Shown here: one piece after another, positions 27,805 through 37,762 of the stretch
Layout of the letters: each line of letters begins with the position of its first letter
Numbering within the stretch: position 1 is the first letter of the stretch
NCBI RefSeq assembly: GCF_900452415.1
Contig: NZ_UGNX01000001.1
Location: forward strand, 62,001-126,000
Source of the DNA: Legionella cincinnatiensis
GTDB lineage: Bacteria; Pseudomonadota; Gammaproteobacteria; Legionellales; Legionellaceae
Direction of reading: 5' to 3'
DNA length: 64,000 nt
Translations under genes and position numbers: made by a program
The notes under the pieces: generated by a model
Databases searched by the model: none
The model's input: the letters and a program-made list of their open reading frames with translations, nothing else
Told to the model about the DNA's origin: nothing

Positions 27805-29274
27805 ATGAAATACTCTGATCTAAGAGATTTTATTGCTCAACTTGAATCTCGAGGACTGTTAAAACGGATCACCTATCCAGTATCACCTTATCTTGAAATG
27901 ACAGCTGTTAGTGATCGAGTACTTCGTTCTGCTGGCCCTGCCTTACTTTTTACGAATACACCTAATTTTAAAATGCCTGTATTAACTAATTTGTTTGGTA
28001 CGGTTGAGCGAGTGGCTATGGGCATGGGTGAAGACAATATCGAGGCATTAAGAGAAGTAGGTAAATTATTAGCTGCTTTGAAAGAGCCTGAGCCTCCTAA
28101 AGGATTTAAGGATGCTTTTAATAAATTGCCTTTGTTAAAGCAGGCGCTCAATATGGCACCCAAATATGTAAATGGTGCAGAATGCCAAACTCACGTTTGG
28201 GAAAAAGATGAAGTCGATCTTACTTCCTTGCCTATTCAAACCTGTTGGCCCAACGATGTAGCGCCATTAATAACCTGGGGGCTTGTGACGACCAAAGGAC
28301 CTCATCAAGCGCGTGAAAATATGGGGATTTACCGCCAGCAATTGTTAAATAAAAATCAATTGATTATGCGTTGGCTGTCCCATCGAGGGGGGGCATTAGA
28401 TTACCAGGCCTGGCAGCAAGTTTATCCTGGAGAACGCTTCCCTGTGGCAGTAACCTTAGGGGCAGATCCCGCAACGATACTTGCGGCAGTAACCCCTGTA
28501 CCCGACACTTTATCTGAATATGCATTTGCGGGATTATTACGAGGGCAACGCACCCGCTTAACACGTTGTATTGGTAATGAATTGCATGTGCCAGCAAGTG
28601 CAGAAATTATTCTTGAAGGTTTTCTGGAGCCGGGAGTTGAGGCACCGGAAGGGCCTTACGGGGATCACACTGGTTATTATAACGAAGTACAAAGTTTTCC
28701 GGTGTTTACCGTAGAGCGTATTACCCATAGAGATAATCCCATTTACCACAGTACTTATACCGGGCGGCCTCCCGATGAGCCTGCTATTTTAGGGGTTGCT
28801 TTAAATGAAGTCTTTATTCCTTTATTGCAAAAACAATTTCCTGAGATTGTGGATTTTTATTTGCCTCCGGAGGGATGCTCTTATCGTTTGGCAGTAGTCA
28901 CCATTAAGAAACAATACCCAGGTCATGCAAAACGGATTATGATGGCGGTATGGTCCTTTTTGCGACAATTTATGTATACCAAATTTGTTATTGTATGTGA
29001 TGATGATATTGATGCACGCAATTGGCAGGATGTGATTTGGGCAATGACCACACGCATGGATCCAAGCCGAGATACAGTGATGGTCGAAAATACACCTATT
29101 GATTATCTGGATTTTGCCTCACCTATGTCGGGTTTAGGCTCTAAGATGGGTATGGATGCTACCAGTAAATGGCCTGGCGAAACACAAAGAGAATGGGGAA
29201 TGCCTATTGTTATGGACGAAGAAATCCTTAAAAAAGTCAATGACTATTGGCCTGTATTGGGATTAGATAAATGA
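27805..29274 (+). CDS. ubiD: 4-hydroxy-3-polyprenylbenzoate decarboxylase
   Basis: Prenylated-FMN-dependent decarboxylase of ubiquinone synthesis; needs UbiX for its cofactor. 489 residues, typical. Visible features are the start [22 protein letters not shown], the [12 protein letters not shown] loop that binds prFMN and metal, and [13 protein letters not shown] at the C-terminus. AGGGGA precedes the ATG. The stop overlaps the next start (ATGA), coupling it to the flavin reductase, an arrangement (ubiD-fre) known in gammaproteobacteria. Confidence 0.95.
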   Translation: MKYSDLRDFIAQLESRGLLKRITYPVSPYLEMTAVSDRVLRSAGPALLFTNTPNFKMPVLTNLFGTVERVAMGMGEDNIEALREVGKLLAALKEPEPPKGFKDAFNKLPLLKQALNMAPKYVNGAECQTHVWEKDEVDLTSLPIQTCWPNDVAPLITWGLVTTKGPHQARENMGIYRQQLLNKNQLIMRWLSHRGGALDYQAWQQVYPGERFPVAVTLGADPATILAAVTPVPDTLSEYAFAGLLRGQRTRLTRCIGNELHVPASAEIILEGFLEPGVEAPEGPYGDHTGYYNEVQSFPVFTVERITHRDNPIYHSTYTGRPPDEPAILGVALNEVFIPLLQKQFPEIVDFYLPPEGCSYRLAVVTIKKQYPGHAKRIMMAVWSFLRQFMYTKFVIVCDDDIDARNWQDVIWAMTTRMDPSRDTVMVENTPIDYLDFASPMSGLGSKMGMDATSKWPGETQREWGMPIVMDEEILKKVNDYWPVLGLDK

Positions 29275-29972
29275 CGGAAAAAATCATTAAAGCATTGGTA
29301 GAAGACATTTCGCCATTAACCGATAGTATTATGCGCTTGATTTTAGCTCCCGAACAATACGTGGATTATCAAGCAGGGCAATATCTGCAAATTGTTTTTG
29401 ACAAAGATGCTTTTAGCTATTCTATCGCTAATGCGCCTTTAGGATCGCATAAATATGAGCTACATATTCGCCATAGTCTGGAAAATCCATACACACAACA
29501 ATTATTTGCTCACATTAAAGAGCATGGCTTCGTTCACATCCGCTTGCCTTTTGGTGTATGCTCCATAGAACATTTAGACGCGCAACGGCCCATCTTATTT
29601 ATTGCTGGGGGAACTGGATTTGCACCCGTAAAAGCGATGATCGAGCAGTTATTAGCAACTTCAGATACGCGACCTTTTGAGTTATTTTGGGGGGCACGTT
29701 TGCAAAGTGATTTATATCTGGATGAAAAGGTGAATAGCTGGAATACCCATGTCAGTCGCTTTAATTATTTTTCTTCAGTCTCTGAGGATAACAGTAAACC
29801 CTTAGCCTCTTTGGTGTTGGACAGACACCCCCATGATCTGAATCAATGGCAAATTGTGGTTAGTGGTCCTTTTGACATGGTTTACAGCACAAGAGATGCA
29901 TTAGTAAATAAGGGTGTTTCACCGGAGCATTTATTTTCAGATGCATTTAGTTTTGAAATTAAAAAGACGTAA
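29271..29972 (+). CDS. fre: NAD(P)H-flavin reductase
   Basis: Reduces free flavins with NAD(P)H and can supply reduced FMN or ferric reductase activity. The 233-residue protein has an FAD/flavin-binding barrel with FSYSIANAP (variant of the RxYS motif) and a nucleotide-binding half with [19 protein letters not shown] and the WGAR/VSGPFDM motifs. It overlaps ubiD by four bases, so both are co-translated; supply of reduced flavin to the UbiX/UbiD system is a plausible link. Confidence 0.88.
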   Translation: MTEKIIKALVEDISPLTDSIMRLILAPEQYVDYQAGQYLQIVFDKDAFSYSIANAPLGSHKYELHIRHSLENPYTQQLFAHIKEHGFVHIRLPFGVCSIEHLDAQRPILFIAGGTGFAPVKAMIEQLLATSDTRPFELFWGARLQSDLYLDEKVNSWNTHVSRFNYFSSVSEDNSKPLASLVLDRHPHDLNQWQIVVSGPFDMVYSTRDALVNKGVSPEHLFSDAFSFEIKKT

Positions 29973-30011
29973 GCGAGTACACTTTTTTAGCGTATAAATA
30001 AGGAACGATTC

Positions 30012-30206
30012 ATGGAAACTTTATATCAAATTTTAGCTCTAATTGGTGCTGGAATGATTATTTTCATTTTGTACCGTACCATCAAAGGCAATCCTGGCCA
30101 ATTTAGTAAAGAGAATTTGAATAAGAGCTTTTCTACAATGGGGATTTTAGCGCTTGTTTTGATTGCTTTTATTGCGATACTGGTTTTGATTCTAAGAAAC
30201 ACATAG
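30012..30206 (+). CDS. Small inner membrane protein with two membrane segments
   Basis: 64-residue protein with membrane helices at about residues 5-21 and 43-61 and a short polar loop (RTIKGNPGQFSKENLNKS) between them. AAGGAA precedes the ATG and it follows fre by 39 bases, so it may be the last gene of the ubiD-fre unit. No family recognised. The opposite-strand frame over it belongs to the extended frame of a transposase remnant and is not expected to be coding here. Confidence 0.65.
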   Translation: METLYQILALIGAGMIIFILYRTIKGNPGQFSKENLNKSFSTMGILALVLIAFIAILVLILRNT

Positions 30207-30214
30207 ACTGCATT

Positions 30215-30499
30215 TTCATAAAGCAGGGCTCTTTGTTGCATTATCCAGGATAATGTCTCAGAGAGTTTCTTAATAACTCCCATAAAGAATGTGTCCGTTT
30301 CGCGGCACCCATATAGTTTAAACTCACGTCCATATTTACTCACAGAGGTGAGGCTAAAATCGAATAGCTTCGCTGCTTTCGTTTTTTTAATACCCTGCGC
30401 AACTACTGTATAGACCACTTTTTTACGTAACTCTAACAATACTTCTACTGATAATTTCCTATTACTCCTCTTGAGGCAAATTGAATCATTTAAAACCAT
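30215..30499 (-). pseudogene. N-terminal fragment of an IS630-type transposase
   Basis: The minus strand encodes RKLSVEVLLELRKKVVYTVV, then KKTKAAKLFDFSLTSVSKYGREF, the helix-turn-helix start of IS630-family transposases (xxAAKxFxxxxxSVxxxxxxY). The frame then degenerates and reads into the small membrane protein gene, with no DDE core present. It lies just upstream of the polyketide synthase gene and marks old insertion activity at this boundary. Confidence 0.6.
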
Positions 30500-30616
30500 G
30501 GAAAATATCACATAAAAATCAACAACTTTTAGACGTCAAGGTAATAATTGCGATAGTATTCTCGCAGCAATGTGAAAATTCATTCTTTGAGTGCGATTCA
30601 GAAAAGGATTTAAAAA

Positions 30617-33600
30617 ATGCAAATACCTCATAAACTGTCCCGTGAAACCGAATGCCGTGATACTGATATTGCTATTATTGGGATGGGGTGTCGTTTCCCG
30701 GGTGGAGCAAATTCGTACCAGCACTTCTGGCAACTGCTTTTAAACAAATTTGATGCCATTTCGCCGGTTCCCCAATCAAGATGGGATTCAAGAAAATTTT
30801 ATCATCCAGACAGCAAACACCCGGCAAAGACTACTATTCAATCAGCTGGATTTATTGATCAAAATCTTGAAGAATTTGATCCGCTATTTTTTGGTATTTC
30901 ACCACGAGAGGCAGCAGCAATTGATCCGCAGCAACGCTTATTGTTAGAAGTATGCTGGGAATCTATTGAAGATGCGGGAATTCTGCTGAAGCAGCTTCAT
31001 GGGAGTAAAACATCAGTGTTTATAGGCGGCTTTTGTCTTGATAATCAACTGCTTCAACTTAGCGAATTAAACCGCGTATTAATTGACTCACATACTGCGA
31101 CCAGCGCAAGCATGACTTTATTAGCAAGCCGTCTTTCTTATACTTTTGATTTAAAAGGACCATGCCTAACGCTGGATACTGCTTGCTCGTCTTCTTTAGT
31201 AGCCCTGCATTATGCCTGCCAAAGCATTATTCACAAGGAAGCAGATATGGCTATTGCTGGTGGCGTCAATGTCATGTTTAAACCAGAAAATGCCATAGTG
31301 ATGAGTAAGGGACAATTTTTGTCTCCAGATGCAAGATGCATGACTTTTGATGCCAAAGCAAATGGTTATGCTCGAGGTGAGGGAGTTGGCATTGTCATTT
31401 TAAAATCATTAAAACAGGCTTTATTAGATAACGACCGAATTCATGCCGTTATCTCTGCAACAGGAGTCAACCAAGATGGACATACTTTAGGAATTACCTT
31501 GCCCAATGGAACAGCGCAACATGATTTAATGCGAGAGGTCTATCATAGGGCGCAAGTTACAGTAGATGATGTAGGGTATATTGAGGCCCATGGAACAGGT
31601 ACGCAAGCAGGAGATATCACGGAGGTTAATAGTATTAATGCCCTGTTTAACCAACGCAAGAAACCCGTTTATATAGGCTCTGTCAAAACTAATATTGGTC
31701 ATCTGGAAGCAGCGGCAGGTGTTGCTGGGCTTATTAAAGCTGTTTTATGCTTAAAACATAAAAAAATACCGGCTAATTTACATTTTCATACTCCCAATCC
31801 TCATTGTTCGTTGAATCAACTTACCGTACCTGTTAATACTGTGGATTGGCCAGAAGAGTCTTATGCTTCGGTGAACTCTTTTGGTTATGGCGGGACTAAT
31901 GCTCATGCATTGCTGCGCACCATTGGAGATTGCTCGACCCAAGATCAGGAAGAATTTGAAGCAGATTTGTCTATTCCCGTTGTATTTAGCGCCATGAATC
32001 ATACACGATTAGATTCAGTCATTAAGCAATATCTTGACTGGCTGTCATGTAATCCCGGGTTACATTTGCGAGATATCGCTTATACGATGAATCATAAAAA
32101 GACACATTTTAATTATCGTTTGGTTACCTTGGTTAAATCTAATGAGGAGCTTATTAATAAACTCGCCAGCTATAGTGCAGGAGAGTCCGTAGCGAATTTA
32201 TTTACTGCCAATGCAAGTACAGAAGAAGTCGTTTTCGTATTCACAGGTATGGGGCCACAACGGCCACAGATGGGAAAAAAGTTATTTGAAAAAGAACCCA
32301 TATACAGACAAATGGTTCTTACTTGCGACTCGCACCTGCAAGCCATTGCAGGCTGGTCAATATTAGATGAGTTATTTAAGTCGGAGCAAGAAAGTTGTAT
32401 GCATGAGCCCCGAATTGCACAATTGGCCAATTTTATTTTGCAAGTTAGTCTAACCGCGTTGTTATCTTCTTGGGGCGTAAAACCAGCAGCAGTGGTGGGA
32501 CATAGCGTAGGAGAAATTGCTGCTTTTTATGTCAGTGGTGTGCTTGATTTACATGATGCCATTTTAATTTCTTATCATCGTAGTTGTCTGCAAAATAGTT
32601 TAATGGGTAGGGGAGAAATGCTTGCAGTAAATCTGTCGCGTGACGAGATTCAACCCTTACTTGAAGGAAGATCTGTAAGTATAGCGGCAGTAAATAGTCC
32701 CAATAATGTTACTTTATCAGGCGATAAAAAAGACATTCTGGATATAGCTCAGCAATTAACTGAAAACAAAGTTTTTCATCGCTTGCTCCATGTTAATTTG
32801 GCGTATCACAGTCAAGTCTTGGAACCGATAAAAAATGATTTTCTCAGTGCCATCGATTCTGTGCAGTTGAGTCAAAACACAATTCCCTTATATTCCACCG
32901 TAACAGGCAAAGCTATTTTATCCTCTCCACTAACAGCATCCTATTGGTGGGATAATGCCAGAAAAACTGTAGAATTTGAGCTGGCTATTAACTCGTTACT
33001 AGAGGAGGGCTTTCATAGTTTTATTGAAATTGGCCCCCATCCGGTTCTTAAGAATTATTTAAATGAGATTGCCCAACAAACGTCCCTGCAATTATTTCAT
33101 ACGTTAAACCGCCACCAAAAGAATGAAAGAGAGTATTTGCTCGGCACCATTTGTGATTTGTATTGTAGCGGTATCCCCGTTAATTTTAACGCATTACAGC
33201 CCTCTGGCCAATTTATTGATACCCCCTTGCAATTGTGGGCAAGAGAAAAATATTGGCGAGAAAGCGAAGCGTCAAAACAACAACGGATAGGCTCAAATAA
33301 TGAGAATTGGTTTTATCAGGAAATAGCTATTACTCCCCCCTCATGGCAAGTGGAATTAAATGAAGCATTTTTTCCTTATCTACGTGATCATCGAATTTTT
33401 AATATGTTGGTTTTTCCGGGAGCAGCTTATATTTCAGCTGCAATTGCGCTACATAAAAAAAGCGCTCCTGTCGCGTCTTGCCTTATTGAAGATATGCGAT
33501 TTAAATCCATGCTGGTTTATAATGAGAATGATCTCCTGGTGTTAACCTTGACTCAGCAGAAGGAAATCAACAAATTTAGCCTACATACTTCCAATCATTC

Positions 33601-36600
33601 TTTAAGTCAGGAACATTGTACCGCTTTCTTATACCCAATGGATTTAACGCCACTAGCATATCATACGGATATAAATCAACTTAAAAATCAATTACAGGCT
33701 TTTAGTCCAATAGAACAATTGTATGAATCCTTTGATAGATTAGGTTTAATTTATGGGAATTCTTTTAGAACGATTCATTCTATTTATCGAGGTGATAACC
33801 AGGTATTAGCACAGTTAGTCTGGAATGGAGAGCATCAGGAATTATTTGATCAAACCTCTATCTATCCTCCTTTACTGGATGGTGCATTTCAATCGTTAAT
33901 CGCTTTGCAACTTGACAAATCTAAAGCGTATTTACCTCATAGTATTGATAAAATTTTGTTCTATAAACCACTGCCAAAATCCTGTTGGTCGCATGCTTTT
34001 TTAACTACTGTAAATGAAAAGACATTATTCGGTAATGTGGATATCGTTGATGAACAGGGGGAGTTATGTCTGCAATTGCAAGGCCTGCGCTTGAAGGCGA
34101 TCACCTCAGCAAATTCGCTGCTTTCATCGCACATTTACTATAAAGTGCAGTGGCATGAGCATACAGCACAACCTGTTGTTAAAGAACACCTTCAGAGTCA
34201 ATCCTGGATAGTGATTTATGACGGCAGTACACATTCAGAGTTGGTGCAGCAATTAAAAAATACAATTCAGAATTTAGTCTTTGTGAGTTGGGCAGATGAA
34301 CGTCTGCAAATCAGTGATAGCCAATGGCAAATTTCTGCCCATAGTGTGGAAGATTATGTATGGCTATGGCAACGTTGTCAGCCTGAACATATTGTTTATA
34401 TTAGCTCTATAGCAAATGATCTTTCCCTGGAATCTGTGTCAGAGCAAACCTGGGCTTTGATTGTACTTGCCAAATCCTTAAGCACGCATAAAACCCCGCT
34501 TAACCTTTTTGTTCTCACCTGGGAGGCACAACATCCCATTGATAAGGATCATTTGGCTTGCTCGGTATTGCCTAATTTGACCCGAGTTATAGAAAATGAA
34601 ATACCATTGATTAATATTAAGGCCATAGATACCGATAGAGCAACTTCTTCCCGGCATATTCTTGCTGAATTGCTTTCATCTTTATCCTGCGACACAGTCG
34701 TTTATAGGAATAATGTTCGCTATATTCAACAAATTGAGCAGGGGCAAGTGAAAAAAAATGAATTTCAAAATATATCTTTGAGTGAGCATAATGTTGAGTT
34801 GAAAATAACTCAACCGGGTTTATTGGATAGTATCTTTTTTATATCTGCTCCAATAAGAAAGCCTGCGGCAAATGAAATTCAAATTAAAGTGTATGCCAGT
34901 GCGCTTAATTTCAAAGATTTATTAAAATTATCTAACAAACTCGATGATAAAATTACTGAAAATACTTTTTTTGGTGATTCACTCGGTATGGAGGTAGCCG
35001 GTGTGATCACTGCTATAGGATCGCAGGTGACGGATTTTCAATGTGGTGACGAAGTTATTGCTCCCTTGCCTCAAAATTTCTCTTCATATGCTTATGTTAA
35101 TCAACGTTATGTTCTGCGCAAACCGAGTACACTTGATTTTTATCAAGCTCCAGTATTAACCGGTTTTTTGGCGGCTTATCGTGGATTAGTGCAAATTGCC
35201 GATATTCAACCAGGTGAAAAAGTCCTTATTCATAATGCAACGGGCGGAGTAGGAATGGCAGCAATGCAAATAGCACAATGGAAACAAGCAGAAATTTATG
35301 CAACTGCTGGCACTGTAGAAAAACGAGCCTATCTTCACACGCTAGGTATTAAATATATCTACGATTCAAGAACCTTATTATTCAAAGAGCAAGTGTTGCG
35401 TGACACTGATGGGTATGGGGTTGATGTAGTGATTAATTCTATCGCAGGTGATGCGTTGATTCATAGTTTCAATTTATTGGCGCCCTATGGTCGGTTTATA
35501 GAAATTGGCAAGAAGGATATAGCTGAAAACACGCTTCTGCCTATGCAGGCATTTAATCAAAATATTAGTTTTTCAGCGGTTGATATTGATCGCATGCTTG
35601 TAGATAAAATGGATGGTATTTCCGCCATGTCAAAAACCATTCTGGCTCTGTTCGAAGAAGGTATTTTAACTCCTCAGCCTGTTAAAGTTTTTCCAGCATC
35701 AGCAATTAAAGATGCTTTTCATTTTATGTTACAAAGTAAGCATGTAGGCAAAATAGTTATTGATTATAAAAATCAGCAGTGTCCCGTAGCAATCCCTGCT
35801 AAAAAAGTCGATGGCCAGGCGTCATATATTGTTACTGGAGGTACTTCAGGGTTTGGTCTTGAAGCAGGAACATTGCTTGCCAAAGAAGGGGCGGGCAAGG
35901 TGTATTTATTAAGCCGCCACGGACAAAGGGATCTTCCTTTGCCTTATGCCAATCTTGAAGTCAGGGCTTTGGATGTCAGTGATAAAGAAGCTTTAGCTTC
36001 GTTATTTTTTGAGATTAGTCAAAGCCCGTTTCCCTTAAAAGGTATTGTGCATAGCGCCATGGTTTTAGATGACTCTTTGATTCATCAACTCGAACGAGAG
36101 CAATTTGATAGGGTTTTACAACCTAAGGTAGCAGGAGCTATTAATTTGCATGAGTTGACCGAAACACTGGATCTGGATTTTTTTATAATGTTCTCGTCAA
36201 TTTCATCGCTTATTGGAACTATCGGTCAAGCAAGCTACGTGGCAGCAAATGGCTTTTTAGATGCACTTGCTGATTATCGCCAACAGCATGATTTACCTTG
36301 CACTTCAATTAATTGGGGCGTATTTACACAAACAGGGGTTGTGGCTCGTAGTGAATATTTACAACCGCTTTTAAACAATGCAGGTATTAAAGGATTTAAT
36401 AATGATACGGCATTACACATTCTAAATAATTTGTTCTGCGCGCCTTCTCAGTCTTTAGGTGTATTTGATAGTGACTGGGGGCTATGGTCAAAACAGTATA
36501 AAAAAATGGCCTCAAAATCTTTATTTAATTCACTATTAACGCAAAATGAGAAACAAGAATCGACCCATTCTTCATTACATGAAGAATTAATGTTATTACC

Positions 36601-36859
36601 TGCCAATGCCAGAATGGATCAACTAAGCCAAATAATTAGAGATAAACTAGCTGTTATTTTAAAAATGCAAGCGACACAAATCGATGTTAGCGAAAATATA
36701 ACTTATTACGGCGTAGATTCCATTTTAGCTATAGAACTGGTTAATCTGTTACGATCGACTCTGGAAATAACCTTATCGCCTGCTGATTTTATGGAAGGTA
36801 AAAGCATTAAAGAGTTAGCAGGTTTATTAACTGCACGGTATCAACCTATCTCGGCTTAA
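30617..36859 (+). CDS. Single-module, fully reducing type I polyketide synthase
   Basis: 2080-residue multidomain enzyme. Order: ketosynthase (start TDIAIIGMGCRFPGG; active Cys in DTACSSSL near 190; HGTGT near 325; NIGHLEAAAG near 355), acyltransferase (GHSVGE near 628), dehydratase (DHRIFNMLVFPGAAY near 925; YPPLLDGAFQS), enoylreductase (HNATGGVGMAA near 1541), ketoreductase (VTGGTSGFG near 1738; SSISSLIGTIGQASYVAAN with Ser and Tyr) and ACP (GVDSIL near 2033). There is no thioesterase. The DH motif has Asn where HxxxGxxxxP has Gly. The set fits an iterative fatty-acid-like or single-extension synthase; AT specificity is not readable by eye. AAGGA precedes the ATG. It ends four bases into the convergent GNAT-like gene. 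Product and release mechanism unknown. Confidence 0.9.
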   Translation: MQIPHKLSRETECRDTDIAIIGMGCRFPGGANSYQHFWQLLLNKFDAISPVPQSRWDSRKFYHPDSKHPAKTTIQSAGFIDQNLEEFDPLFFGISPREAAAIDPQQRLLLEVCWESIEDAGILLKQLHGSKTSVFIGGFCLDNQLLQLSELNRVLIDSHTATSASMTLLASRLSYTFDLKGPCLTLDTACSSSLVALHYACQSIIHKEADMAIAGGVNVMFKPENAIVMSKGQFLSPDARCMTFDAKANGYARGEGVGIVILKSLKQALLDNDRIHAVISATGVNQDGHTLGITLPNGTAQHDLMREVYHRAQVTVDDVGYIEAHGTGTQAGDITEVNSINALFNQRKKPVYIGSVKTNIGHLEAAAGVAGLIKAVLCLKHKKIPANLHFHTPNPHCSLNQLTVPVNTVDWPEESYASVNSFGYGGTNAHALLRTIGDCSTQDQEEFEADLSIPVVFSAMNHTRLDSVIKQYLDWLSCNPGLHLRDIAYTMNHKKTHFNYRLVTLVKSNEELINKLASYSAGESVANLFTANASTEEVVFVFTGMGPQRPQMGKKLFEKEPIYRQMVLTCDSHLQAIAGWSILDELFKSEQESCMHEPRIAQLANFILQVSLTALLSSWGVKPAAVVGHSVGEIAAFYVSGVLDLHDAILISYHRSCLQNSLMGRGEMLAVNLSRDEIQPLLEGRSVSIAAVNSPNNVTLSGDKKDILDIAQQLTENKVFHRLLHVNLAYHSQVLEPIKNDFLSAIDSVQLSQNTIPLYSTVTGKAILSSPLTASYWWDNARKTVEFELAINSLLEEGFHSFIEIGPHPVLKNYLNEIAQQTSLQLFHTLNRHQKNEREYLLGTICDLYCSGIPVNFNALQPSGQFIDTPLQLWAREKYWRESEASKQQRIGSNNENWFYQEIAITPPSWQVELNEAFFPYLRDHRIFNMLVFPGAAYISAAIALHKKSAPVASCLIEDMRFKSMLVYNENDLLVLTLTQQKEINKFSLHTSNHSLSQEHCTAFLYPMDLTPLAYHTDINQLKNQLQAFSPIEQLYESFDRLGLIYGNSFRTIHSIYRGDNQVLAQLVWNGEHQELFDQTSIYPPLLDGAFQSLIALQLDKSKAYLPHSIDKILFYKPLPKSCWSHAFLTTVNEKTLFGNVDIVDEQGELCLQLQGLRLKAITSANSLLSSHIYYKVQWHEHTAQPVVKEHLQSQSWIVIYDGSTHSELVQQLKNTIQNLVFVSWADERLQISDSQWQISAHSVEDYVWLWQRCQPEHIVYISSIANDLSLESVSEQTWALIVLAKSLSTHKTPLNLFVLTWEAQHPIDKDHLACSVLPNLTRVIENEIPLINIKAIDTDRATSSRHILAELLSSLSCDTVVYRNNVRYIQQIEQGQVKKNEFQNISLSEHNVELKITQPGLLDSIFFISAPIRKPAANEIQIKVYASALNFKDLLKLSNKLDDKITENTFFGDSLGMEVAGVITAIGSQVTDFQCGDEVIAPLPQNFSSYAYVNQRYVLRKPSTLDFYQAPVLTGFLAAYRGLVQIADIQPGEKVLIHNATGGVGMAAMQIAQWKQAEIYATAGTVEKRAYLHTLGIKYIYDSRTLLFKEQVLRDTDGYGVDVVINSIAGDALIHSFNLLAPYGRFIEIGKKDIAENTLLPMQAFNQNISFSAVDIDRMLVDKMDGISAMSKTILALFEEGILTPQPVKVFPASAIKDAFHFMLQSKHVGKIVIDYKNQQCPVAIPAKKVDGQASYIVTGGTSGFGLEAGTLLAKEGAGKVYLLSRHGQRDLPLPYANLEVRALDVSDKEALASLFFEISQSPFPLKGIVHSAMVLDDSLIHQLEREQFDRVLQPKVAGAINLHELTETLDLDFFIMFSSISSLIGTIGQASYVAANGFLDALADYRQQHDLPCTSINWGVFTQTGVVARSEYLQPLLNNAGIKGFNNDTALHILNNLFCAPSQSLGVFDSDWGLWSKQYKKMASKSLFNSLLTQNEKQESTHSSLHEELMLLPANARMDQLSQIIRDKLAVILKMQATQIDVSENITYYGVDSILAIELVNLLRSTLEITLSPADFMEGKSIKELAGLLTARYQPISA

Positions 36860-37416
36860 CCCTCGAGATTGATCAAGGATTGAACCTGAATGGTCATTGC
36901 AATAACTGGTTGTTCATACCCTTCAGGCTTAATCCAGTCACTACAGGGACTGAATTGATAATGCTGGTAATATGGTACCATCTCTTCGTGTGCTTCAATA
37001 AAGATACGTTGGATATTTTTATCTTTTGCATGAGTTAATACTGTTTGCAGTAAACAGTAAGAAACGGAGGTATGATGATATTCCGGCAATATACAAAAAA
37101 AACTGAATAGTGCGCAGTTGCCTGTCAGATAATGAGCTGGCACCTTATGATCTTTTAATATAAAGTTGTCACTACTTTCCAGGCAGCTGAAAGGAGTCAC
37201 ACGCAAGGTGCCTACGGGATTATCATTGATGCTCGCTAGGAACAGATAAGATATATCGTCAATTTGGTTGGAGAATAGTTGAAGCTCATGATTCATGCCA
37301 GGAGGAGTATGGTGCTTATATACCTGGCTAAAAATATAATACCGTAATCTAAATATCCTTTCTCTTTGCTGGGTATCCCGCTTACTAACAAGTTTAATAT
37401 CAATATGTTCTTTCAT
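36856..37416 (-). CDS. GNAT-fold acyltransferase-like protein
   Basis: 186-residue protein resembling the N-acyltransferase branch that includes N-acyl amino acid and acyl-homoserine lactone synthases: RIFRLRYYIFSQVYKHH at the start, then NPVGTLRVTPF and ILPEYHHTSVSYCLLQTVLTHAKD, a V/I-loop of GNAT type. The ATG at 37416 has AGAGGG at six bases and is preferred over 37455. It is tail to tail with the polyketide synthase, overlapping by four bases. An acyl donor made by the synthase would be a neat substrate, but convergent orientation gives no operon evidence. Assignment is by fold pattern only. Confidence 0.55.
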   Translation of the reverse strand: MKEHIDIKLVSKRDTQQRERIFRLRYYIFSQVYKHHTPPGMNHELQLFSNQIDDISYLFLASINDNPVGTLRVTPFSCLESSDNFILKDHKVPAHYLTGNCALFSFFCILPEYHHTSVSYCLLQTVLTHAKDKNIQRIFIEAHEEMVPYYQHYQFSPCSDWIKPEGYEQPVIAMTIQVQSLINLEG

Positions 37417-37762
37417 GTGAAACCCTCTATGGGCAAGAGAGCTAATGTAACTCAAGGGCCGTGAAACGTCTATTTTTATAAACTATTTTTGGATGAGTTA
37501 TTAAAAAATATTCAAACACAGATTTTTGATTTGCAAATACATTTCTCGTACCCCCCAAAATTAAACGGCTACAATCGATTTGTAGCGTTAATACCATTGA
37601 CTCTCATGCTTTATGCACCTTCAAAGTAAGACCAAGACTCTTCTCTTTGAAAATAATACATTATCGAATAATTTGATATGACATATTAATAGAATTAATT
37701 GGATTGATTGAGATCGGTGCGGTTATATAGCGGGTATTATTAATCGATAAAAACTTACTTTA
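37417..37762. other. Divergent intergenic region, no gene seen
   Basis: AT-rich leader between the GNAT-like gene and the ankyrin gene. TTAATAGAATTAAT near 37688 looks like a PmrA-type repeat but has a 9-base, not 11-base, period, so I do not call it. Confidence 0.5.

Noticed and set aside
30026..30214. Coding continuation of the minus-strand transposase frame over the small membrane protein
   Set aside because: Transposase similarity ends near 30215 and the opposite strand has a well-formed gene with a ribosome site.
37688..37701. PmrA box upstream of the ankyrin gene
   Set aside because: TTAAT repeats are 9 bases apart, not 11.
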